A stretch of DNA of 5,074 bases from Candidatus Uhrbacteria bacterium. Lineage in GTDB: Bacteria > Patescibacteriota > Patescibacteriia > 2-12-FULL-60-25. Made by a program: the position numbers and the translations under genes. The notes beneath the pieces were generated by a model, which was not told the DNA's origin, searched no databases, and worked only from the letters and a program-made list of their open reading frames with translations. How positions within the stretch are numbered: position 1 is the first letter of the stretch; each line of letters opens with the position of its first letter. Of this stretch, positions 1-5,074 are shown piece after piece. The DNA is taken from positions 1 through 5,074 of the forward strand of contig VGLT01000066.1 in NCBI GenBank assembly GCA_016866635.1. Reading direction: 5' to 3'.

Positions 1-1
1 C

Positions 2-892
2 AGCCATGTGTCCAATATTCAGCATTTACTCCAGCATCCAAATTTTGAATTCATTAACCATGATATCACTCAACCGTTTCAGTTAACGGACTTTCCTGAA
101 CTTGAGCAATATCATGTCGGACTGCAGGGGGTACAAGAAATTTATCATTTAGCGTGTCCTATTTCCAAATTGCATTTTGAAGATTTTAAAATTGCCTCGA
201 TTCTTGCCAGCTCAATTGGAACAAAACATGTTTTGGATGTTGCGGTTGCGTCTAAGGCCAAGGTGCTCTTCGGTTCCTCGTCTGCCCTCTATGGTTCGCG
301 TCGCGAAGGCCAGGTCTATGCAAATGAAACGGATCCATGCGTTTTGGATCATCTGACTCCCTTTGGAGCATATGATGAAGGCAAGCGGTTTGCGGAGGCA
401 ATTTTGTACACCTATGGAGATGTCTATTCACTGGATGTCAAAATCGCGCGCCTGTTTCGTACCTATGGTCCGCGCATGAAGATTGCGGATGGAAATTTGA
501 TTCCGGATATGGTGAATGCGGCGCTCGATGGGAAGGATATTGTGTTGTCTTGTCGTGAAGAAGAAAAGATTAGTTTGTGTTATGTTTCGGATATGGTAGA
601 CGGACTCATCAAGTATATGCATGCATCCACGGATATATCGGTCATGAATCTAGGTTCAGATCAGGAATATTCGGTGACCGAGATAGCAAAAAAGATTTTA
701 CGGACCGTTGAATCCACCGCGCAGATACATTGTAAGGCAGACGGCACGTTGAGTAAGGAGGCGCCTTTGCCAGATATTGGTCGGGCGCGTCAGGCATTGC
801 ATTGGTTGCCACTCGTCCAATTGGATCAAGGTCTTGCGTACACGATTCAGGACGCGCGCTCTCGCCGCACGCAGATGCATGCGTTTGGGTAG
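2..892 (+). CDS. NAD-dependent epimerase/dehydratase (extended SDR, UDP-glucuronate decarboxylase-like), 5' end cut off by window
   Basis: This is a cytoplasmic nucleotide-sugar-modifying enzyme of the extended SDR family, related to UDP-xylose synthase. The reading frame is open from base 2 and the sequence aligns at once with residues 40 onward of the next gene (SNIxHLL). The true start and the NAD-binding TGGxGFIG motif therefore lie upstream of the window; the GTG at 8 is not the start. Counting codon 8-10 as residue 1, one sees GSSSALYG (89-96), the catalytic YxxxK as YDEGK (122-126), and RTYGPRM (151-157). The usual Glu of the STSEVYG motif is Ala93. The Arg of the RxFxYV motif is Ile188, and the Asn of the FNTYGP motif is Arg151. 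The YGDG stretch before RxFxYV is also eroded, so this copy is more divergent than its neighbour. About half of aligned residues match the downstream paralogue by eye. Family is sure; substrate and reaction are unknown. Confidence 0.9.
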   Translation, partial: SHVSNIQHLLQHPNFEFINHDITQPFQLTDFPELEQYHVGLQGVQEIYHLACPISKLHFEDFKIASILASSIGTKHVLDVAVASKAKVLFGSSSALYGSRREGQVYANETDPCVLDHLTPFGAYDEGKRFAEAILYTYGDVYSLDVKIARLFRTYGPRMKIADGNLIPDMVNAALDGKDIVLSCREEEKISLCYVSDMVDGLIKYMHASTDISVMNLGSDQEYSVTEIAKKILRTVESTAQIHCKADGTLSKEAPLPDIGRARQALHWLPLVQLDQGLAYTIQDARSRRTQMHAFG

Positions 893-917
893 GCGACTTA
901 CCTATACACTTACACAT
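893..917 (+). other. Short gap between the two SDR genes, no Shine-Dalgarno site
   Basis: Twenty-five bases separate the stop of the first SDR from the ATG of the second. There is no hairpin terminator and no purine-rich ribosome binding site. A weak -10-like hexamer, TACACT, lies at 905-910, seven bases before the ATG, but no convincing -35 is visible. The second SDR is most simply read through from the first. An internal, nearly leaderless promoter is possible but poorly supported. Confidence 0.3.
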
Positions 918-1931
918 ATGACAAACGATAAGAAAAATATTTTGGTGACGGGCGGATCGGGATTTATCGGGTCCCATTTGTGCGAAGCGTTGCTCAAAGA
1001 GGGGCGCGTGATTTGCATGGATAATTTTGTCACCAGCCAAGAATCGAACATCGATCACTTATTAAAAAATCCGGATTTTGAATTTATTCGACATGATGTG
1101 AATGAACCGATTGATTTAGAAGCGTTTCCTGAACTCACTCGCTTTCAGGTTAAATTTCAAGGCGTTCAAGAAATATACCACCTAGCTTGTCCAACCAGTC
1201 CCAAGAAATTTGAGCAGTATAAGATGCAAACGTTATTTGCAAATTCGATCGGTATGAAGCATGTGTTGGATTTGGGGGTACGCCACACATCAAAAGTATT
1301 GTATGCCTCGACGTCTGTTGTCTATGGCCCACGTCCGGCCGATGGGCATTCGTTTAAAGAAGAAGAAACGGGAAGTGGTGACACGCTCTCACCTCGTGCC
1401 TGTTATGACGAAGGCAAGCGGTTTGGAGAAACCTGTTGTGCAACGTATGCTCAATCTCAGGGTTTGGATGTTCGCATCGCGCGAATCTTTCGCACCTATG
1501 GGCCGCGGATGCCGCTGTATGATGGACAAATGATCCCAGACTTCATTACCAGTGCTTTGGATGGAAACAATTTAGAGTTGTATGGAGATGAGACGTTTAA
1601 GACATCGCTCGTGTATGTCTCCGATGTGGTTGATGGGATGATGAAACTGATGCATGCGCCAAAGGATATTGGTCCAGTCAACATCGGATCAGAGATCGAC
1701 ATCCCGCTCATGGATGTTGCCCAGCGCATTATCGAGATGACCGGTTCAACGTCAAAAATTGTGTTTAAGCCAGCACTCCTCTTTATGTCTCAACTCGGTT
1801 TGCCGAGCTTATCAAAGGCGAAAGAAAAACTTGGATGGATTCCGCTTGTCACGCTGGATAATGGGTTAAAACAAACCATCGACTACACCATGGCGAATAA
1901 ATCCTTGCTGAACTTGAAGAGCATTACGTAG
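918..1931 (+). CDS. NAD-dependent epimerase/dehydratase (extended SDR, UDP-glucuronate decarboxylase-like), second tandem copy
   Basis: This is a 337-residue cytoplasmic extended SDR acting on a nucleotide sugar, of usual length for UDP-xylose synthase and GalE-type enzymes. The ATG at 918 is chosen because the Rossmann strand begins right after it (NILVTGGSGFIGSH, 7-20); the frame stays open upstream, but that part only overlaps the end of the previous gene. Other landmarks are the HLACPTSP loop (88-95), ASTSVVYG (130-137), catalytic Tyr163/Lys167 in YDEGK, FRTYGPRM (191-198), LYGDE (221-225), and a YVSDVVDG helix start (233-240). Overall pattern, especially CYDEGKR, is that of UDP-glucuronate decarboxylases. 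Three usual active-site residues differ: Val134 for Glu (STSEVYG), Arg192 for Asn (FNTYGP), and Thr229 for Arg (RxFxYV). The family is firm. Decarboxylation to UDP-xylose is doubtful, and an epimerase, 4-reductase-like or other SDR reaction is equally possible. A terminator follows the stop codon directly. Confidence 0.93.
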   Translation: MTNDKKNILVTGGSGFIGSHLCEALLKEGRVICMDNFVTSQESNIDHLLKNPDFEFIRHDVNEPIDLEAFPELTRFQVKFQGVQEIYHLACPTSPKKFEQYKMQTLFANSIGMKHVLDLGVRHTSKVLYASTSVVYGPRPADGHSFKEEETGSGDTLSPRACYDEGKRFGETCCATYAQSQGLDVRIARIFRTYGPRMPLYDGQMIPDFITSALDGNNLELYGDETFKTSLVYVSDVVDGMMKLMHAPKDIGPVNIGSEIDIPLMDVAQRIIEMTGSTSKIVFKPALLFMSQLGLPSLSKAKEKLGWIPLVTLDNGLKQTIDYTMANKSLLNLKSIT

Positions 1932-1978
1932 ACACAAGAACACGAGAACAGGGCGAGTTCTTGTGTTTTCATGTTTTT
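1932..1978 (+). terminator. Factor-independent terminator after the SDR pair
   Basis: A perfect 10-base inverted repeat, ACACAAGAAC at 1932-1941 and GTTCTTGTGT at 1957-1966, encloses a 15-base loop. The 3' arm runs into a T-rich tail (TTTT at 1966-1969, then TTTTT at 1974-1978). The hairpin starts on the base after the TAG stop, a typical position. The stem is AT-rich and the T run is interrupted, so termination may be partial. It marks the end of the SDR transcription unit. Confidence 0.75.
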
Positions 1979-1988
1979 ATGGTTTAAT
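1961..1988 (+). promoter_or_regulatory. Candidate sigma70-type promoter for the glycosyltransferase operon, possibly giving leaderless mRNA
   Basis: An extended -10 element is visible: TG at 1980-1981, one base, then TTTAAT at 1983-1988 (five of six matches to TATAAT). A weak -35, TTGTGT (three of six), lies at 1961-1966 with a 16-base spacer and is part of the terminator's 3' arm. Only eight bases separate the -10 from the ATG at 1997, so transcription would start at or just before the start codon. No Shine-Dalgarno site precedes that ATG, which fits. The region is AT-rich, so a chance match cannot be excluded. Confidence 0.4.
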
Positions 1989-1996
1989 GTCTCCGC

Positions 1997-2674
1997 ATGA
2001 AAGTCGTTGCAGTTATTCCTGCCTATAACGAAGAAAAACGCATCAAACACACGATTGTGGGGGTTTTGCGTTATACGCCGCATGTGGTTGTGGTGGATGA
2101 TGGATCGCAAGATCAAACACATCGTGAAGCGCGAGCCGCGGGTGCGCAAGTGGTTCGTCATGCGGTGAACCGTGGCCAAGGGGCGGCGCTGAAGACGGGG
2201 ACCATGGTCGCTTTATCGCAAGATGCAGATGTCGTCGTCCATTTGGATGCGGATGGCCAGCATGATCCGCAGTCGTTACCGGATGTGCTTATGCCGATCG
2301 AGACGGACGAAGCGGATGTGGTGTTTGGGTCGCGGTATCTTGGCATGAAGCCAGAAGGTATGCCCTGGACGAGACGCTGGGTCCATCGTGCGGGTCGTCT
2401 CTTTAATCGGTATCTGTTGGGTGTTCCACATGAGATCACGGATGCTCAAAGCGGACTGCGTGCGATGCGAGCGGAAGCGGCGCACGCGATTGATTTTATG
2501 AATGACGGCATGGCACATTGTTCTGAAATTTTGCGCTTAGTCACGCGTTCTGATTTGCGCTGGGCGGAAGTCCCGGTCTGCGTACGGTATACGGAAGAGA
2601 CGCTTGCAAAAGGACAAAAAGCTTCCAATGCATTTAAAATCGTGTGGCAATTATTTCTTCGATCGTTTCGCTAA
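1997..2674 (+). CDS. Family 2 glycosyltransferase, polyprenyl-phosphate sugar synthase type (DPM1/DPMS-like)
   Basis: This 225-residue GT-A fold enzyme probably moves a sugar (mannose or glucose in characterised relatives) from a nucleotide donor to a polyprenyl phosphate at the cytoplasmic face of the membrane. Visible motifs are IPAYNEE (7-13), the nucleotide-binding VVDDGSQDQT (32-41), NRGQGAALKTG (58-68), the metal-binding LDADGQHDP (83-91), FGSRY (110-114) and TDAQSGLRAM (148-157). These match the dolichol-phosphate mannosyltransferase subgroup. There is no membrane segment; the protein ends in a short basic, partly hydrophobic helix (WQLFLRSFR), so it must rely on a partner or peripheral binding. 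The DUF2304 membrane protein encoded three bases downstream is the obvious candidate. The ATG at 1997 is placed directly before the first beta strand and has no Shine-Dalgarno site. Donor sugar cannot be read from sequence, and soluble GT2 enzymes with other acceptors are an alternative. Confidence 0.92.
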   Translation: MKVVAVIPAYNEEKRIKHTIVGVLRYTPHVVVVDDGSQDQTHREARAAGAQVVRHAVNRGQGAALKTGTMVALSQDADVVVHLDADGQHDPQSLPDVLMPIETDEADVVFGSRYLGMKPEGMPWTRRWVHRAGRLFNRYLLGVPHEITDAQSGLRAMRAEAAHAIDFMNDGMAHCSEILRLVTRSDLRWAEVPVCVRYTEETLAKGQKASNAFKIVWQLFLRSFR

Positions 2675-2677
2675 TCT

Positions 2678-3010
2678 ATGTTGATTCAATTGATTCTGTT
2701 ATTGATCTTGCTCGGTGCGATGTACATGACGTATCGTCGGCGCAAGCAAAAAGCCATTCGGCCTATCGAAGGGTATCTGTGGAGTTTGGTTTGGCTGGGA
2801 GCAGCGGTGGTGGTGATTCAACCTGATCTCACAACACGACTTGCACGTATGGTTGGAATCGGTCGCGGATCTGATTTGGTTGTGTACGGTGCTGTGATCG
2901 TTTTGTTATTGCTTGTTTTTCATTTACATATCGCGCACGACAAACTGGAACGACAATTGACGGAGTTGGTAAGACAAAAAGCGCTGGAGGAACAGAAAAA
3001 AGATCTATGA
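2678..3010 (+). CDS. DUF2304 family small membrane protein, likely GT2 partner
   Basis: This 110-residue protein has three hydrophobic segments, about residues 2-18, 34-48 and 66-84. A basic patch follows the first (YRRRKQK, 19-25), and the family hallmark GIGRGSDL sits at 60-67. The C-terminal tail (about 86-110) is charged and likely helical or coiled-coil. Length and motif match DUF2304, a family of unknown biochemical function often found beside GT2 genes of the DPM1 type. The start codon lies three bases after the GT2 stop with no ribosome binding site, so translation is probably coupled. The stop overlaps the next start as ATGA. My inference is that it anchors or activates the soluble GT2, much as DPM2/DPM3 do for eukaryotic DPM1; there is no sequence proof of that role. 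Family assignment is confident, function is not. Confidence 0.9.
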   Translation: MLIQLILLLILLGAMYMTYRRRKQKAIRPIEGYLWSLVWLGAAVVVIQPDLTTRLARMVGIGRGSDLVVYGAVIVLLLLVFHLHIAHDKLERQLTELVRQKALEEQKKDL

Positions 3011-4140
3011 GAGTTGTTCACCTGGCGTGTGTTGCACCGCCAGAGATTGGAGGCATAGGAACGGCTGCTTTGCGTGAAGTGGTAGGTTTACGTGCGCGAG
3101 GGATTGATGCGCGTCTGATTGCTCCTGAAACAGGACGTGAAGCAGATGAAGACGATCGCAGTTTTGTCACGCGTGTACATCCGATCGTGCGTTGGGGGAA
3201 TGGAGCGATCCTGCCTCCATTGCAGAAACAGTTGAAAGGAGCGGACGTGATCCATCTGCACTATCCATTCCTAGGCGTCGCGGAACGATTGCTGTCCGGC
3301 ATTCAACGTGAGATTCCCATTGTCATGACGTTTCACATGGACCCAACGCCAAAGGGGATCAAAGGAGTTTTGGTGCGCGCGCATCGTATGATGATCCAAC
3401 CTTTTCTTTTGCCCCATGCATCAAAGATCATTGTTTCATCATTAGATTATGCCCAGCGTTCGTCCGCGCGACATTTTTTTGCCACACATCTTGATCGTGT
3501 GGTGGAACTTCCGTTTGGGATTGATACAGAATTTTTTTCTCCTGGACCCTCGCATCGCGAACGATTTTTGATTCCTGCAGATGCACCCACACTGTTATTC
3601 GTGGGTGGACTTGATCGTGCGCATTCCTTTAAAGGCGTAGAAGAATTGTTTCGTGCGTTTGCGATGCTGGATCCATCCACGCATCTCATCATGATTGGTG
3701 ATGGAGATGTGCGTACCGTGTATGAATCGATCGCGCGTGAGTCTGGATTTGAATCGCGTGTGCACTTTTTAGGACGAGTGGATGACGAGACGGTACGCGA
3801 CGCCTATCGGAGCGCCGATGTCTTTGTCTTTCCTTCGACGAGCGAGGCAGAGGCGTTTGGTCTTGTTGCCGTGGAAGCTGAGGCGTGTGGTTTGCCCGTG
3901 GTTGCTTCATCTTTGCCCGGTGTGCGCACCGTTGTTCGTCATCAAGAAACAGGTTTTTTGGTTCCGCCAAAAGATGTGGAGGCGCTCGCCGCCGCGATCA
4001 AACAATTGCTCAGTGACGCACCGATGCGACGCACGTTTGGTGAAAGAGGGAGAGCGCTCGCGCAAGAACGTTTTTCTTGGGATCGTCATTTGGATGGATT
4101 GATGGAGGTGTACAGAGAAGTATGCGCATTGCGGTCTTAA
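3007..4140 (+). CDS. Family 4 glycosyltransferase (GT-B fold)
   Basis: This is a complete, retaining GT4-type enzyme of 377 residues, normal family length, expected in the cytoplasm or at the inner membrane face, transferring a sugar from a nucleotide donor in glycan assembly. The N-terminal acceptor domain (about 1-170) starts with the glycine loop PPEIGGIG (11-18) and holds HLHYPF (83-88) and MTFH (107-110). PFGIDTEFFSP (169-179) is the usual domain linker. The C-terminal donor domain has LFVGGLD (197-203) with Lys209 in FKG, GRVDD (256-260), DVFVFPS (271-277) and the EX7E motif Glu282-Glu290, followed by GLPVVAS (295-301). The Arg usual in the VGR motif is Gly201, seen in other GT4 subgroups. 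The start shares ATGA with the previous stop; a GGAGG at 2986-2990 is 16 bases away, too far to be a strong ribosome site, so coupling is likely. Donor and acceptor are unknown. Confidence 0.93.
   Translation: MRVVHLACVAPPEIGGIGTAALREVVGLRARGIDARLIAPETGREADEDDRSFVTRVHPIVRWGNGAILPPLQKQLKGADVIHLHYPFLGVAERLLSGIQREIPIVMTFHMDPTPKGIKGVLVRAHRMMIQPFLLPHASKIIVSSLDYAQRSSARHFFATHLDRVVELPFGIDTEFFSPGPSHRERFLIPADAPTLLFVGGLDRAHSFKGVEELFRAFAMLDPSTHLIMIGDGDVRTVYESIARESGFESRVHFLGRVDDETVRDAYRSADVFVFPSTSEAEAFGLVAVEAEACGLPVVASSLPGVRTVVRHQETGFLVPPKDVEALAAAIKQLLSDAPMRRTFGERGRALAQERFSWDRHLDGLMEVYREVCALRS
4104..4110 (+). promoter_or_regulatory. Shine-Dalgarno site for the last glycosyltransferase gene
   Basis: GGAGGTG lies inside the end of the preceding coding region, with 11 bases between it and the ATG at 4122. 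It is the only good Shine-Dalgarno match before any start in this window. It supports a start that overlaps the upstream gene by 19 bases and shows the ribosomes here can use this signal. Confidence 0.6.
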
Positions 4141-5074
4141 CCAACGCCTATCCGCCCAAGCATCGAGGCGGGGCAGGTCGAATCGCCGAACTTCAGGTGG
4201 AGATGTTGCGTGCGGAAGGGCACGACGTGCGCGTGTGGTCACCAGAGATTGCGTGGTTGCAGAAGAATTTTTTTCTTCGTGGGATTCATCATGTTTTTGA
4301 TTTTGTTGCAAAACATCTCGCCCAAGAAATCAGCGATTGGAAACCAGAGGTACTGCTGACGCATAATTTGACGGGTTGTGGGTTTGCTACGCCATGTGCG
4401 ATTAAACGGCGAACGCGTTGTCGTTGGGTGCATGTCTTGCATGACATGCAGCTGTTTGAGCCGTCCGGCCAATCCGTCAACGCAAACCGCATCATTCCCT
4501 GGCAACTCTTATTGACCGCGATGCGTCGTCCATTTTTTCAGGCGGTCGATGTGATTATTTCTCCCACGCAGTGGTTGATCGATCAGCACACACGTCGAGG
4601 ATTTGTTTTTGCATCACCAATCAAAACGATCATGCTCCCAAATCCTGCGCCGCGCGTATCATCCGGCGAAACTGGAACCGGCTCTGCCGAGCGCGTCACG
4701 CATCAACCCATGAAACTTTTATTTGCAGGAGGAGACTCCAAAGCCAAGGGAGGACTCTTTTTGACGGAACTTGAACAAGCCATGACTATTCCATTTATTC
4801 TGGAAAGAATTGGCAATGGCTCAGTGCAAGGAGTTCTTGATTCTGCTCAGGTGTTAGAGAAAATGAAGGAAGCAGACGTCCTTCTCGTGCCATCGATGAT
4901 CGAAGAAAATCAGCCGACGGTGATTCTGGAGGCAGCGTCCGTTGGTTTACCGGTGATCGCATCGAATAAAGCGGGGATCGTCGAGACGCTGGCCGGAGCA
5001 GGAAAGGCGCTCCCCCTGAAGGTCGAAGCATGGAAACAAGAGATCGAGGCACTATCAAAAGACAAGGAGTATTA
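4122..5074 (+). CDS. Family 4 glycosyltransferase, 3' end beyond the window
   Basis: The frame is open from ATG 4122 to the window end: 317 whole codons plus two bases (TA), with no stop. It encodes a GT-B fold GT4 enzyme. The N-terminus has the glycine loop YPPKHRGGAG (10-19), then LTHNLTG (79-85) and HVLHDMQLFEP (104-114). MLPNPAP (171-177) leads into a low-complexity Gly/Ser/Thr linker (about 180-195). The donor domain begins at LLFAGGDSKAKGG (199-211), continues with a degenerate GNGSVQG region (231-237), ADVLLVPS (251-258) and the EX7E motif Glu262-Glu270, then GLPVIAS (275-281). The usual VGR arginine is Gly204; Lys209 remains. By family length some 30-60 residues are probably missing. 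The start overlaps the preceding gene by 19 bases in another frame and has its own GGAGGTG site. The protein differs clearly from the upstream GT4, so the two probably add different sugars or linkages; substrates cannot be told. Confidence 0.92.
   Translation, partial: MRIAVLTNAYPPKHRGGAGRIAELQVEMLRAEGHDVRVWSPEIAWLQKNFFLRGIHHVFDFVAKHLAQEISDWKPEVLLTHNLTGCGFATPCAIKRRTRCRWVHVLHDMQLFEPSGQSVNANRIIPWQLLLTAMRRPFFQAVDVIISPTQWLIDQHTRRGFVFASPIKTIMLPNPAPRVSSGETGTGSAERVTHQPMKLLFAGGDSKAKGGLFLTELEQAMTIPFILERIGNGSVQGVLDSAQVLEKMKEADVLLVPSMIEENQPTVILEAASVGLPVIASNKAGIVETLAGAGKALPLKVEAWKQEIEALSKDKEY

Noticed and set aside
8..10. GTG at 8 as the true start of the first SDR
   Set aside because: The two codons before it are open, and alignment with the second SDR shows that about 40 residues, including the NAD-binding motif, are missing upstream. 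The gene is simply cut by the window edge.
777..917. Possible 47-residue N-terminal extension of the second SDR, starting at a TTG at 777
   Set aside because: The extension lies in another frame over the end of the first SDR gene, is rich in Arg and Cys without family similarity, and the Rossmann fold begins directly after the ATG at 918.
642..1058. Antisense open frame of 138 codons
   Set aside because: It runs opposite the end of one clear SDR gene and the start of the next, has no recognisable domain, and its composition is what an antisense shadow gives.
3474..3480. Runs of seven T in the GT4 genes (3474-3480 and 4268-4274) as programmed slippage sites
   Set aside because: They encode ordinary Phe-Phe pairs, the frames continue normally on both sides, and no alternative-frame product or downstream structure is evident.
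3907..4311. Antisense open frame of 134 codons across the GT4-GT4 junction
   Set aside because: Both strands cannot easily code here and the + strand genes have full GT4 motifs on either side. The antisense product is a low-information mix of His, Arg and Gln.
4571..4774. Small + strand frame of 67 codons
   Set aside because: It lies in a different frame inside the last GT4 gene, whose own frame is open with conserved motifs throughout.
1..5074. CRISPR array, tRNA, insertion sequence or phage attachment site
   Set aside because: No regularly spaced repeats, cloverleaf-like sequence, transposase motifs or terminal repeats were seen; almost all bases are in six well-supported genes.

Overview
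The window is a compact, single-strand stretch of a bacterial surface-glycan or exopolysaccharide locus. Six genes lie on the + strand with almost no intergenic DNA; the first and last are cut by the window edges. In order: two tandem paralogous extended short-chain dehydrogenases (SDRs) of the nucleotide-sugar epimerase/decarboxylase type, a factor-independent terminator, a small soluble family-2 glycosyltransferase (GT2) of the polyprenyl-phosphate-sugar-synthase type, a DUF2304 membrane protein, and two GT4 (GT-B fold) glycosyltransferases.

The organism cannot be named from the sequence. The standard code fits: TAA, TAG and TGA all end genes and no in-frame TGA is seen. Moderate base composition, tightly packed genes, few Shine-Dalgarno sites and the GT2-DUF2304-GT4 arrangement would suit a Patescibacteria/CPR-type bacterium, but this is inference by impression and other bacteria carry similar clusters.

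Region 1 (2-1931): the SDR pair presumably makes or modifies an NAD-dependent nucleotide sugar. Both look like UDP-glucuronate decarboxylases (UDP-xylose synthases) in overall sequence. However, the same three usually conserved active-site positions are replaced in both copies, so the product should not be taken to be UDP-xylose. A hairpin plus T-rich tail right after the second stop codon closes this transcription unit.

Region 2 (about 1961-5074): a probable promoter lies between the terminator and the GT2 gene. It is so close to the ATG that the mRNA may be nearly leaderless. GT2, DUF2304, GT4 and GT4 then follow with a 3-base gap, a 4-base ATGA overlap and a 19-base overlap, so they are very probably one translationally coupled operon. 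A coherent reading is that GT2 with its DUF2304 partner loads a sugar onto a lipid carrier at the inner face of the membrane, while the GT4 enzymes extend a glycan from nucleotide-sugar donors, some possibly made by the SDRs.

The last gene has no stop codon inside the window. I see no tRNA, rRNA, CRISPR array, insertion sequence or attachment site, and no gene on the - strand. The longest non-coding gap is 65 bases. I do not see a wholly new system. The best leads are the altered SDR active sites and the GT2-DUF2304 pair.
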